Of a stretch of 64,000 bases of DNA, positions 43,983 to 53,090 are shown in pieces (the first letter of the stretch is position 1; each line of letters opens with the position of its first letter). A program made the position numbers and the translations under genes. Origin of the DNA: Streptomyces sp. HUAS ZL42 (GTDB taxonomy: Bacteria > Actinomycetota > Actinomycetes > Streptomycetales > Streptomycetaceae); contig NZ_CP160403.1 of NCBI RefSeq assembly GCF_040782645.1, forward strand, positions 3,038,001 through 3,102,000, in the 5' to 3' direction. The notes beneath the pieces were generated by a model. The model saw only the letters and a program-made list of their open reading frames with translations, did no database searches and had not been told where the DNA came from.

Positions 43983-44007
43983 GGGTCCGGACCGAGCCGG
44001 CACAGTG

Positions 44008-44047
44008 AAGGGGCCCGGCACCGGAAGGCATCGGTGCCGGGCCCTTT
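44008..44047 (+). terminator. Intrinsic terminator of the GH3 gene
   Basis: The 13-bp arms 44011-44023 and 44032-44044 are exactly complementary with an 8-nt loop. The stem extends by a G-U and two A-U pairs into a short T run. Confidence 0.82.
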
Positions 44048-44060
44048 CGGGGACCTTATC

Positions 44061-44076
44061 TGAAAATGGTTCCCAT
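44061..44076. promoter_or_regulatory. Zur-box-like sequence between convergent genes
   Basis: The 16-mer matches the Streptomyces Zur operator pattern TGAAAATGATTTTCAT, as I remember it, at 13 positions. It lies between the GH3 terminator and the aldehyde dehydrogenase stop, with no gene starting nearby, so it may be a relic or chance. Confidence 0.2.
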
Positions 44077-44102
44077 GAGCTAGATGGGGAAATCGGCCAG
44101 AA

Positions 44103-45548
44103 CTAGAGGGCGAGCCCCGTCAGGACCAGCACCCGCTCGTACGTGTAGTCGTCCATCGCGAACTTCACGCCCTCGCGGCCGACCCCGGAGAGCTTCGCGC
44201 CGCCGTACGGCATCTGGTCGGCACGGTAGGAGGGGACGTCGCCGACGACCACGCCACCGACCTCGAGGGCGCGGTGGGCACGGAAGGCGACCTGGACGTC
44301 ATGAGTGAACACGCCCGCCTGGAGGCCGTACTTGGAGGCGTTGACGGCGGCGAACGCCTCGGCCTCTCCGTCCACCTTCTGCACGGTGAGGACGGGCCCG
44401 AAGACCTCCTCGCAGGCGATCGTGGTGTCCGCCGGTACGTCGGTGAGGACCGTCGGCGCGTAGGAGGCGCCGTCGCGCTTGCCGCCGGTGAGGAGGGCGG
44501 CGCCGGCCTCGACGGCCTCCTGGACCCAGGACTCGACGCGCTTGGCGGCGTCCTCGCTGACCAGCGGGCCGACATCGGTCTTGTCGTCGGAGGGGTCACC
44601 GGTGACCTGGGCCTCGACGGCGGCCACGATACGGGGCAGCAGGCGGTCGTAGAGGGAGGCGTCGGCGATCACACGCTGCACGGAGATGCAGGACTGCCCG
44701 CCCTGGTAGTTGGAGAAGGTGGCGATGCGGTTCGCGGCCCAGTCGAGGTCCTCGTCGCTCGCGAAGTCGGCGAGGACCACGGCCGCGCCGTTGCCGCCCA
44801 GCTCCAGCGTGCAGTGCTTGCGCGGCACCGAGTCCATGATCGCGTAGCCGACCTTCTCGGAGCCGGTGAAGGAGATGACGGGCAGGCGCGGGTCCTGGAC
44901 GAGGGCGGGCATGCGGTCGTTGGCCACCGGGAGGATGCTCCAGGAGCCGGCCGGGAGGTCGGTCTCGGCGAGGAGTTCGCCGATGACCAGGCCGGAGAGC
45001 GGGGTGGCGGGGGCCGGCTTGAGGATGATGGGCGCGCCCGCCGCGATCGCCGGGGCGACCTTGTGGGCACAGAGGTTGAGGGGGAAGTTGAAGGGCGCGA
45101 TGCCGAGGACGACGCCCTTGGGGAAGCGGCGCGTGAGGGCGAGGCGGCCCTGACCGCCGGGGTCGGTGTCGAGGCGCTGCGCCTCGCCGCCGTTGAAGCG
45201 GCGGGCCTCCTCGGCGGCGAACCGGAACACGGAGACGGCACGGCCCACTTCGCCACGGGCCCACTTGATCGGCTTGCCGTTCTCGGCGGAGATGAGCTGC
45301 GCGATCTCCTCGGTCCGCTCGACGAGTCGCCTGCTGACGTGGTCGAGGGCGGCGGCGCGGAGGTGGGCCGGGGTGGCGGCGAAGTCCTCGCGGACGGCGT
45401 GGGCGGCGGCGACGGCTTCCTCGACGTGCGCGTCGGTCGGGACGCCGACCTTGCCGACGAGACGGCCGTCCCAGGGGGAGGTGACGTCGAAGGTGTCCTC
45501 GCCGGTGACCTGGCGGCCGGCGAGCCAGAAGGCGTGGGTGACAGTCAT
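44103..45548 (-). CDS. Aldehyde dehydrogenase
   Basis: A 481-residue NAD(P)-dependent aldehyde dehydrogenase. The catalytic Cys287 is in QGGQSCIS, the general-base Glu in LELGGNG, and the coenzyme site in GIAPFNFP and FTGSEKVG. The C-terminal MPYGGAKLSGVGREG motif is standard. The substrate cannot be fixed from sequence. Proximity to gabT suggests succinate semialdehyde or another amine-derived aldehyde. The start is ATG 45548. A 607-nt gap with a strong terminator separates it from gabT, so it is transcribed on its own. Confidence 0.88.
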   Translation of the reverse strand: MTVTHAFWLAGRQVTGEDTFDVTSPWDGRLVGKVGVPTDAHVEEAVAAAHAVREDFAATPAHLRAAALDHVSRRLVERTEEIAQLISAENGKPIKWARGEVGRAVSVFRFAAEEARRFNGGEAQRLDTDPGGQGRLALTRRFPKGVVLGIAPFNFPLNLCAHKVAPAIAAGAPIILKPAPATPLSGLVIGELLAETDLPAGSWSILPVANDRMPALVQDPRLPVISFTGSEKVGYAIMDSVPRKHCTLELGGNGAAVVLADFASDEDLDWAANRIATFSNYQGGQSCISVQRVIADASLYDRLLPRIVAAVEAQVTGDPSDDKTDVGPLVSEDAAKRVESWVQEAVEAGAALLTGGKRDGASYAPTVLTDVPADTTIACEEVFGPVLTVQKVDGEAEAFAAVNASKYGLQAGVFTHDVQVAFRAHRALEVGGVVVGDVPSYRADQMPYGGAKLSGVGREGVKFAMDDYTYERVLVLTGLAL

Positions 45549-46155
45549 GTTCGGGTCCCGGCCCTTCCGCGTTGAGGGTGTGCTGTGGGTTTCCTGGTCC
45601 ACGGTAGGGGCGGGGAGGCGGGGGGTCGTTTGTCCGAGACGTAGTGGTGGGGGGTGAGGGTGCGCCGGATTGGCGGGGTTGTGGGGGTGACCGGCCTGGA
45701 GAGACCCTCTGGAGAACTCTCCGCTTCCGTTCGGCGGTCAGGGGCGCCGGAAACCAAAAAATCCCGTGGTGTGCACCACGGGAAAGCCTGGGCCGAGAAG
45801 GAGGTCGGCCGCCCCGGAACGGGGGGGATGGTTCCGAGGCGGCCGTCCGGATCGGAATGCCGCGCGCCCCGGGGGGTTTGGGGCGAGCGACCGTCCGATC
45901 GGTGAGGAGATTCCGGAGCCGGAGGCCCCGGTTGTGTGCGCGAGGGCACGACCAGGTCGAAGCTGGGGAGGCCCCGGCCTGATGTCACCCACAGTCCCCT
46001 GTGGGCGGGGTGTATCTCTCATCTGGGTAGAACCTACGGCAGCGTTCGGCCCTACGACAGACGGATACGCGTCCCGCCATCCACCTCGCACACGTTCTTC
46101 ACACGCTCTGACGCTCCCCGCCCCAGCTCCGGAATCCGGGGCCCGGAGAGCGCAC
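45549..46155. other. Gene-free gap between gabT and aldehyde dehydrogenase
   Basis: Open frames here have no recognisable product and run across the terminator at 45763-45782. A second short hairpin (arms 45988-45994 and 45999-46005) lies on the gabT side. The remaining ~200 nt next to the aldehyde dehydrogenase must hold its promoter, but no clear -35/-10 pair stands out. Confidence 0.45.
45755..45782 (-). terminator. Intrinsic terminator downstream of gabT
   Basis: The 8-bp arms 45763-45770 and 45775-45782 are exactly complementary. On the minus strand they are followed by a run of six T residues. It is the most classical rho-independent terminator in the window. Confidence 0.82.
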
Positions 46156-47490
46156 TCAGATTCGGGTGAACGCCTGCTCGATGATGTCGAGACCCTCGCC
46201 GAGCAGATCCTCGCCGATCACCAGCGGAGGCAGGAAGCGCAGCACGTTGCCGTAGGTGCCACAGGTCAGGACCAGCAGGCCCTCCTGGTGGCAGGCCCTG
46301 GCGAGGGCGGCGGTCGCCTCCGGGTTCGGCTCCTTCGTCGCGCGGTCCTTGACCAGCTCGATGGCGATCATCGCGCCGCGGCCGCGGACGTCGCCGATGA
46401 TCTCGAACTTCTCGGCCATGGAGCCCAGCCGGGCCTTCATGATCGCCTCGATGTTCCTGGCCCTGGCGTTGAGGTCGAGCTCCTTCATCGTCTCGATCGC
46501 GCCCAGCGCGCCCGCGCAGGCGACCGGGTTGCCACCGTAGGTGCCGCCCAGGCCGCCCGCGTGCGCGGCGTCCATGATCTCGGCGCGGCCGGTGACGGCG
46601 GCGAGCGGCAGGCCGCCCGCGATGCCCTTGGCCGTGGTGATCAGGTCCGGGACGATGCCCTCGTCCTCGCACGCGAACCACTGGCCCGTGCGGCAGAAGC
46701 CGGACTGGATCTCGTCGGCGACGAAGACGATGCCGTTGTCCTTGGCGAACCGGCTGATCGCCGGCAGGAAGCCCTTCGCCGGCTCGATGAAGCCGCCCTC
46801 GCCGAGCACCGGCTCGATGATGATCGCGGCCACGTTCTCCGGGCCGACCTGCTTGGTGATCTGGTCGATGGCCTGCGCGGCGGCCTCGGGGCCCGCGTTC
46901 TCCGGGCCGGTCGGCCAGCGGTAGCCGTAGGCGAGCGGGACCCGGTAGACCTCGGGCGCGAACGGGCCGAAGCCGTGCTTGTACGGCATGTTCTTCGCCG
47001 TGAGCGCCATCGTGAGGTTCGTACGGCCGTGGTAGCCGTGGTCGAACACGACGACGGCCTGCCGCTTGGTGTACGAACGCGCGATCTTGACGGCGTTCTC
47101 GACGGCCTCTGCGCCACTGTTGAACAGGGCGGACTTCTTGGCGTGGTCACCCGGCGTGAGCTCCGCGAGGGCCTCGGCGACCTCCACATAGCCCTCGTAC
47201 GGCGTGACCATGAAACAGGTGTGGGTGAAGTCGGCGAGCTGCGCGGACGCCCGGCGTACGACGGCCTCGGCGGAGGCGCCCACGGAGGTCACCGCGATGC
47301 CGGAGCCGAAGTCGATGAGCCGGTTGCCGTCGACGTCCTCGATGATGCCGCCACTCGCACGCGCGGTGAACACGGGCAGCACGGAGCCCACACCCTGCGC
47401 CACCGCGGCGACGCGGCGGGCCTGCAGCTCCTGCGACTTCGGGCCGGGGATGGCGGTGACGACACGGCGCTCCTGCGGAAGTGCGGTCAT
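46156..47490 (-). CDS. gabT: 4-aminobutyrate-2-oxoglutarate aminotransferase
   Basis: A 444-residue class III PLP aminotransferase. The PLP lysine is Lys288 in TTAKGIAGGLPLA; VADEIQSGFCRTG and the GGTYGGNPVACAG loop are typical of GABA/acetylornithine-type enzymes, and the N-terminal NRLIDFGSGIAVTSVGAS matches GabT. It moves the amino group of GABA to 2-oxoglutarate, giving succinate semialdehyde. In context it would process GABA formed from polyamines by the operon at 53-61 kb. The start is ATG 47490 with AGGAG 7 nt upstream. It is divergent from the VirD4-like gene. Confidence 0.93.
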   Translation of the reverse strand: MTALPQERRVVTAIPGPKSQELQARRVAAVAQGVGSVLPVFTARASGGIIEDVDGNRLIDFGSGIAVTSVGASAEAVVRRASAQLADFTHTCFMVTPYEGYVEVAEALAELTPGDHAKKSALFNSGAEAVENAVKIARSYTKRQAVVVFDHGYHGRTNLTMALTAKNMPYKHGFGPFAPEVYRVPLAYGYRWPTGPENAGPEAAAQAIDQITKQVGPENVAAIIIEPVLGEGGFIEPAKGFLPAISRFAKDNGIVFVADEIQSGFCRTGQWFACEDEGIVPDLITTAKGIAGGLPLAAVTGRAEIMDAAHAGGLGGTYGGNPVACAGALGAIETMKELDLNARARNIEAIMKARLGSMAEKFEIIGDVRGRGAMIAIELVKDRATKEPNPEATAALARACHQEGLLVLTCGTYGNVLRFLPPLVIGEDLLGEGLDIIEQAFTRI

Positions 47491-47655
47491 GAGGGGCTCC
47501 TGGGGGTTTTACGGACTCTTGTCTTCTTTTCTCGCAGGCTAGGACGGGGACGAAGGGCTGGGCATGCTCCATGTGGGCGTTTCCGGCGCCCCCGGTTGTC
47601 CGCCATGGACATAGAGGAGTACGGGCCGGTCGGCTCCGGCCCGGCCGCGTAAGCG

Positions 47656-47684
47656 GTGAACTCCCCTTGCGGGGGCGTTAGATT
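47656..47684 (+). promoter_or_regulatory. Possible promoter of the VirD4-like gene
   Basis: A TAGATT -10 box at 47679-47684 has GTGAAC 17 nt upstream (47656-47661). The -10 is good for Streptomyces and the -35 moderate. Confidence 0.4.
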
Positions 47685-47729
47685 GGCTCGCTGACGGTGG
47701 ACGGAACGGCTGGTCAGGGGGCAAGGGCG

Positions 47730-50111
47730 ATGGAGAGCGACGGGACGCAGGACGCGCGGGGTACGCATGCGAATCCTGTGCCGCGCCCGGCGGCGCCGCC
47801 GGACCCCCCCTCGGTGCCGCCACGACCGGCCCGGGCGCCCGGTGCGGAGCACCACCGGGCGACCCTCGCCGACTGGCTCAACGAGCCCCGCCCGGCCGCC
47901 AAGCCCGGCATCTGGCGCTTCGGATATCGCCTGCCGAAGGCCGATCGGCCGGGCGAGCGACTCTCCCCGGTCACGATCGTCGGTCTGCTGGTCCCACTCG
48001 TGGTGGCGGTCGTCCTGTGGTCCCTGTGGCGTCAGGGCAGCGTCCCGTACCAGTGGGTGCTGCTGAAGCTGTTCACGCCGGACGACTGGTGGTGGGCGGG
48101 CACCGTCTCGCCGAAGGGCATCGAGGGACGGGAGGCGGTCGTCGTCTACGACGGCGTCTTCTTCGCCGTGCTCGTCGGCGCCATGGGCCGGCTGGGCAGC
48201 TGGTCCGACGTCCTGCGGCACTTCATCGGACGCAGGCCGCAGCCCGCACGGGCCCTGCTCGCCGCCCTGGCCGCGCTCCTCGCGCTGAGCCTGGTGTTCC
48301 CGAACGCCTTCCCCGGCGTCGGCTGGGACGCCCTGCCGGTCGTGGACCCCGTCTTCTCACTCGTCGTCCTGATCTCGGGCGGCTACGACCTGTTCCGGTC
48401 GCAGCTGTTCACCGACAGCCTCTACGCGCTCATCACGCTCCTGGTGGTGTGGCCGTTCGCCCGGATCGGCGGCTGGTGGGCGTACGCCAGGGAGCGGCTC
48501 GCCGCGCGCCGGCACGCCGCGGACCGCACCGCGCCGCCGCCCGCGGACCTGCCCCGTGCCCACTGGCCCGAACTGCGCGAGGCAGGACAGCACGAGGCCG
48601 CCGACCTGCTGACCGCCGAGGTGGCCGGCGGCCGGATGAACGACGTGGACTGCGCCCGGGTGGAGCACGCCTGGACGGCGGCCAGGCGGGAGGCGCGGCT
48701 CGCGGCCTTCCGGGACACCGTGCTGCGGCAGGGCGCGGCCGCATGGATCCATCCGTCCGGCGCCCGGGATCTGCCGCACCGCTCCGCACGGCACGACCTG
48801 CTCGAGGCTCAGGTGCGCATCGGGAAGTGGGCGGCCGCGGAACGCGCCCCGCGTGCCTATCACGGCGCGGGTGCCGCGCTCGGCCCGGACGTCCTGGGCA
48901 CCTCGCTCCTCGCGGTCGGGCCCTCCGGCGCGGGCAAGACGCGGCACCTGATCGAGCCCGTGACCGAGTCGCTGGCCCTGCAGGCGCTCACCGGGCGGTG
49001 CGCGGTCGTCGCGGTCTCCGAGGCCGGGACGCCGCTCGCCGACGACTCGGCATTCGACGTGATCGTACGGATCGGGGACCGCGCGTCCGTCCACGACCTG
49101 GACCCCTACGCCGAGTCCGACGACCCCGACGAGGCGGCCGCCGTCCTCGCCGAGGGCTTGGTCGGCGACCTCGGCGCCGTCGACACCCAGAGCGCGGCCA
49201 CCGCGCTCGCCCAGCTGCTCGGCCCCTACCGCGAGGTGCACGGCCGTTTCCCGACCCTGCCCGTGCTGCGGGAACTCCTGGAGGGCGAACCTGCGGCGCT
49301 GTCCGCCCTGCAGGAGGCCCTGGCCGGCGACGAACACACCGTGATGCGCCGGGAGCTGGAGGCGCGGATCCGGCAGACGGGCGGCGCCGGCGACACGGGC
49401 CGCGCCCTCGCGGACCGGCTGGCGCTGCTCAACCGTCCGGCGTTCGCCGGCTTCTTCGGCGGGGGAGGCACGCCGAGGCCCTTCTCCCTCCGCGCCATCG
49501 CCCACCATCCGCTGCGGGTCCGTGTCGACCTGCCCGAACAGGGCCACGAGGAGGCCGCCCGGCTGCTCACCCGGCTCGTCCTCGCCCAGTTCGGGGCGGT
49601 GGTACGGGACGGGCGGCGCCCCCACTTCGCCTGCCTGGTCCTCGACGACGCCACCGGGACGGTCACCACCGGCTCGGTCCGCCGGATCCAGCGGTTGCGC
49701 TCCCAGAACGCGGGGGTGGTGCTGGCCCTGCGGACCGTCGGCGACGTCCCCGAGGCCCTGCACGGCCCGCTGTACGGGGCGGTCGGCTGCCGGATGGCCT
49801 TCTCCGGTGTGACCACCTGGGACGGCAGCCGGTTCGCCCAGGCCTGGGGCACCGAATGGGTGGAGACGCGGGACGTGGCCAAGCACACCGTCTTCGCCGA
49901 CCAGCCGATGACCCGCGCCATCCACGCCCTGCGCAAACTCGTCACCGGCAAGGCGGTCACCACGGACGCCGTGACCGTGCGGCAGGTGGAGCGGGAGCGG
50001 TGGTCGGCGTCCGAGCTGGCGCACGAGGTGCCGCCCGGTCACGCGGTGCTGTCGCTGACGACCGTGGAGGGAGAGCACGCGCCGCCGCTCCTTGTGGATC
50101 TGCGCAGCTGA
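47730..50111 (+). CDS. Membrane-anchored VirD4/TraD-like ATPase
   Basis: A 793-residue protein. A Pro-rich N-terminus is followed by about four hydrophobic segments (residues ~80-265, e.g. VTIVGLLVPLVVAVVLWSLW). The cytoplasmic part has a Walker A GPSGAGKT at 397-404, a Walker B FACLVLDDATG and a later RSQNAGVVLALRT segment, the layout of TraD/VirD4 coupling proteins. No relaxase, integrase or other conjugation gene is near, so it is an orphan. It may pump DNA or protein in a housekeeping role. The start ATG 47730 has AGGGGG 8 nt upstream; a GTG at 47697 is possible. Confidence 0.75.
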   Translation: MESDGTQDARGTHANPVPRPAAPPDPPSVPPRPARAPGAEHHRATLADWLNEPRPAAKPGIWRFGYRLPKADRPGERLSPVTIVGLLVPLVVAVVLWSLWRQGSVPYQWVLLKLFTPDDWWWAGTVSPKGIEGREAVVVYDGVFFAVLVGAMGRLGSWSDVLRHFIGRRPQPARALLAALAALLALSLVFPNAFPGVGWDALPVVDPVFSLVVLISGGYDLFRSQLFTDSLYALITLLVVWPFARIGGWWAYARERLAARRHAADRTAPPPADLPRAHWPELREAGQHEAADLLTAEVAGGRMNDVDCARVEHAWTAARREARLAAFRDTVLRQGAAAWIHPSGARDLPHRSARHDLLEAQVRIGKWAAAERAPRAYHGAGAALGPDVLGTSLLAVGPSGAGKTRHLIEPVTESLALQALTGRCAVVAVSEAGTPLADDSAFDVIVRIGDRASVHDLDPYAESDDPDEAAAVLAEGLVGDLGAVDTQSAATALAQLLGPYREVHGRFPTLPVLRELLEGEPAALSALQEALAGDEHTVMRRELEARIRQTGGAGDTGRALADRLALLNRPAFAGFFGGGGTPRPFSLRAIAHHPLRVRVDLPEQGHEEAARLLTRLVLAQFGAVVRDGRRPHFACLVLDDATGTVTTGSVRRIQRLRSQNAGVVLALRTVGDVPEALHGPLYGAVGCRMAFSGVTTWDGSRFAQAWGTEWVETRDVAKHTVFADQPMTRAIHALRKLVTGKAVTTDAVTVRQVERERWSASELAHEVPPGHAVLSLTTVEGEHAPPLLVDLRS

Positions 50112-50239
50112 GCAGCGGTGTCCGGACATCGTCTGGAACATGGGGCCGCGCGGTGACCGTACGGTGAGGCAGAATCGACACGGGTCGTTCATACGTGACG
50201 GCCAAAGGATCACGAAGATCACACCGATATGAAGGCCTC

Positions 50240-51928
50240 ATGCCTCCCACCCTCGCCTCGCTCGTCCACCACTCCGCGCTCAAACTGACCGTGCGCGCGG
50301 GCGAGGACCGCCTGGACGTGCCCGTCCGCTGGGCGCACGTCAGCGAGCTCGCCGACCCCGTGCCCTACATGGAGGGCGGGGAGCTGCTCCTGATCACCGC
50401 GCTGAAGCTGGACGCGGAGGACCCGGAGGCGATGCGCCGCTATGTGAAGCGGCTGGTCGGGGCGGGCGTGGTCGGCCTCGGCTTCGCCGTCGGCGTCAAT
50501 TACGAGGAGATCCCGAGGGCGCTCGTCGACGCGGCGGAGGCGGAGGAGCTGCCCCTGCTGGAAGTGCCGCGCCGCACGCCCTTCCTCGCCATCAGCAAGG
50601 CCGTGTCGGCGGCGATCGCGGCGGACCAGTACCGGGCGGTGACGGCGGGCTTCGCGGCACAGCGGGAACTCACCAAGCAGGCGCTGGCGGACGGACCGGA
50701 GGGCCTGCTTGCCGCGCTCGCCTCGCAGGTGGACGGATGGGCCGCGCTGTACGACGCCTCGGGCGCCGTCGTCGCGACCGCGCCGGAGTGGGCGGGCCGG
50801 CGGGCCGCGCGGCTCACGGCGGACGTGGAACGGCTGCGGGAGCGGCCCGCCCCGGCCTCGTCGGTGGTCGGCGGGCCGGAGAACGAGGACCGCGTCGAAC
50901 TGCATTCGCTGGGCACGGGCCGTCGGCCGCGAGCGGCACTGGCCGTCGGCACGGCGTCGGCTCTCGGCACCGCCGAGCGGTACGCGGTCCACTCGGCCAT
51001 CGCCCTCCTGACGCTGACGACGGAACGCTCCCGTTCCCTGCAGGCGGCGGAGCAGCGGATCGGTGCGGCGGTGCTGCGCATGCTGCTCGCCGGGGAGCCG
51101 GACCATGCGCGAGCGGTCGCCGGGGACCTGTACGACGGGCTGCTGGACGCGCCCTTCCGGGTGATCGTCGCCGAGTCGGCGTCCGGGTCGGCCGCGCGGG
51201 CGCGCGTCGATGCGCAGGCTCAGCCGGGTGTGCCGGTCACCAGGCCGTCGTCGCCGGCCGCGGTCATGGCCGCCGCCGAGGCCGGGGGCGATCCGCTGGG
51301 CGGGCTCTCGGAGATCGTCGAGGCCGCGGCCGCGCGGGCCGGAGAGGCCGTGCTTGTCGTGCCCGACGGGGAGCGGCTCGTGGCGCTGGCCGGGGACGGA
51401 GGCGCGGCGGTGGCGGCCTGCGGGGAGTTCGCGGCTGCGCTGGAGGCGGCGCGGTCGGACGCGAGCGACGGCGGGCGGGAGCAGGTGCCGGGCGGCGACG
51501 AGGACGAACTGGTCGTGGGGCTGTCGGCGCCGGCCGGCCCGATCGCGGCGGCCGCGGCGTACAAGCAGGCCGAGCAGGCGTTGTCCGTGGCACGGCGGCG
51601 GGGGCGGGTGCTGGTGGAGCACGAGCAGCTGGCTGCCGGGTCCGTGCTGCCGTTGCTGGCGGACGATGCGGTGAAGGCGTTCGCGGACGGATTGCTGCGG
51701 CCGCTGTACGAGCACGACGCGACAGGGCGGGGCGACCTGGTCGCCTCCCTGCGGGCGTGGCTGTCCCGGCACGGCCAGTGGGACGCGGCGGCGGCGGATC
51801 TCGGGGTGCACCGGCACACGCTGCGGTACCGGATGCGGAGGGTCGAGGAGATCCTCGGACGGTCGCTGGACGATCCCGATGTACGGATGGAGCTGTGGCT
51901 GGCACTGAAGGCGACGTCTGCGGAGTAG
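50240..51928 (+). CDS. PucR family transcriptional regulator
   Basis: A 562-residue regulator. The N-terminal PucR domain (VRWAHVSELADPVPYMEGGELLLITALKL) is followed by a middle GGDEF-like/sensory part. The C-terminal helix-turn-helix (LRAWLSRHGQWDAAAADLGVHRHTLRYRMRRVEEILGR) is characteristic. The PucR family controls purine, GABA and amine catabolism genes. As I recall, the S. coelicolor polyamine regulator EpuRI is a PucR-type protein from this chromosomal area, and this may be its ortholog. The start is ATG 50240, closely preceded by GAAGG. The frame is open for 15 more codons upstream. Confidence 0.85.
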   Translation: MPPTLASLVHHSALKLTVRAGEDRLDVPVRWAHVSELADPVPYMEGGELLLITALKLDAEDPEAMRRYVKRLVGAGVVGLGFAVGVNYEEIPRALVDAAEAEELPLLEVPRRTPFLAISKAVSAAIAADQYRAVTAGFAAQRELTKQALADGPEGLLAALASQVDGWAALYDASGAVVATAPEWAGRRAARLTADVERLRERPAPASSVVGGPENEDRVELHSLGTGRRPRAALAVGTASALGTAERYAVHSAIALLTLTTERSRSLQAAEQRIGAAVLRMLLAGEPDHARAVAGDLYDGLLDAPFRVIVAESASGSAARARVDAQAQPGVPVTRPSSPAAVMAAAEAGGDPLGGLSEIVEAAAARAGEAVLVVPDGERLVALAGDGGAAVAACGEFAAALEAARSDASDGGREQVPGGDEDELVVGLSAPAGPIAAAAAYKQAEQALSVARRRGRVLVEHEQLAAGSVLPLLADDAVKAFADGLLRPLYEHDATGRGDLVASLRAWLSRHGQWDAAAADLGVHRHTLRYRMRRVEEILGRSLDDPDVRMELWLALKATSAE

Positions 51929-52387
51929 GTGCGCGGTGTTCGCCTGTGTCCCTGGTCATCCGCAGCGTGGTGAACAACCTCGAAGCCCGAGCCGTGGTCA
52001 CCCCCACTACCACCGTGACCCGCCGGGACCGGTCCAAGACCGGACCCACCCGGCCACGATCCACACGCCCCGCGCCCAGGCGACGCGGGGCACCCTCCCC
52101 CGCCAGACCCTCGGTCCGGCGGGCCAGCGTCCGGAGGGACGCGCACCCACGGGCCGGATGCGGCTGCCCCGCGCAGCCCACCGGAACCAGGGCGTGACGA
52201 CGATCAGCACAGCCTCCCCCAGACTTCGTCCGGGGGTACCCACATCCGACCGACACCGGCCACGAGGGGCAGCGCTGGGCGCAGGGTTCCACCTGCACAC
52301 CCACGCAACCCCGCCACGATGGGAGATCCTGTTGCCAGACACCATGTCCTGCACAGGATCGCTTAACTGATCAGAGACGCTGGCCCC
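51929..52387. other. Gene-free gap between pucR-like and PAP2 genes
   Basis: A plus-strand frame from 51936 to 52370 is open, but its composition (Pro/Arg/His-rich) and lack of a ribosome-binding site speak against a gene. A short palindromic element lies at 52212-52242. Nothing else is recognised. Confidence 0.45.
52212..52242. repeat. Short palindromic element related to the 29.5-kb insertion
   Basis: The unit has CTCCCCCA at the left and GGGGGTACCCA at the right around a hairpin with a CTTCG loop. The ends match those of the 38-nt insertion at 29546-29583 while the centre differs. Confidence 0.6.
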
Positions 52388-53080
52388 ATGCCGACCTGCC
52401 CCGACCAGCCACCCGGCAACTCGCCCGCCCCGCCGCACGCCGAAGAACCGGATTCCCCCTTTCTCCCCCCTCGTCTGTTCCTCCCGTTGTTCGGCCTGCC
52501 CACCCTCCTCTTCGCACTGATCACCTGGCAGGTGGTCACCAACGGCCCGCTCCTGCGGGTGGACGAGCGTGTCAGCCGTGCGCTCGCCGGCCCGGACAGG
52601 GTGTCGGAGCTGCTCGCGAGTCTCGGCGATGTGCAGATCGCGGTACCGGTCCTGGCCCTGGCCGCGGTGTACGTCGCCCTGCAGGGCCGGGTCGCGGGGG
52701 CGAGCGGCTGGTGGCTGCCGCCGCTCGTCGCGGCCGTGCTGATGGCGCTGGTGCCGGCGTTGGTCATACCTCTGAAGGAGTGGATCGCGCGCCACGGCAC
52801 CCCGGTCATGCCGCCGGCGACCGGCTTTTACCCCTCGGGGCACACGGCTACGGCCGCCGTCGCCTTCGGCTCCGCGACCCTGCTTCTCCTCCCCTGGCTG
52901 CGGACGGCGTACGCCCGGCGAGAGCTTGTGATCGCCTGCGTCGTCGTCAACGCCGGGGTCGGCCTCGGCCTGGTCCGGTGCGGCTTCCACTGGCCACTGG
53001 ACGTCGTGGCCAGCTGGTGCCTGTGCGCGGTGCTGCTCGCCTTTCTGTGGCTCGTGCAGAGGCGCGTCGTCCGTCGCTGA
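52388..53080 (+). CDS. PAP2 family membrane phosphatase
   Basis: A 230-residue integral membrane phosphatase of the PAP2 family. The three family motifs can be seen: KEWIARHGTP, YPSGHTATA (PSGH at 149-152) and RCGFHWPLDV, whose His and Asp complete the active site. About six hydrophobic segments frame them. Substrates are typically phosphatidic acid or isoprenyl diphosphates. The N-terminal ~28 residues are Pro-rich and cytoplasmic. The ribosome-binding site is poor. It converges with the next gene, only 10 nt away. Confidence 0.88.
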   Translation: MPTCPDQPPGNSPAPPHAEEPDSPFLPPRLFLPLFGLPTLLFALITWQVVTNGPLLRVDERVSRALAGPDRVSELLASLGDVQIAVPVLALAAVYVALQGRVAGASGWWLPPLVAAVLMALVPALVIPLKEWIARHGTPVMPPATGFYPSGHTATAAVAFGSATLLLLPWLRTAYARRELVIACVVVNAGVGLGLVRCGFHWPLDVVASWCLCAVLLAFLWLVQRRVVRR

Positions 53081-53090
53081 CGATCACTCC

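Noticed and set aside
45545..45988. A 147-codon minus-strand open frame between gabT and the aldehyde dehydrogenase
   Set aside because: It runs through a classical terminator and has no recognisable product or ribosome-binding site.
47730..50111. Marker of an integrated conjugative element
   Set aside because: No integrase, relaxase, attachment-site repeat or composition shift is seen around the VirD4-like gene.
51936..52370. A 144-codon plus-strand open frame after the PucR-like gene
   Set aside because: Its composition is Pro/Arg/His-rich, it lacks a ribosome-binding site and it spans a palindromic element.
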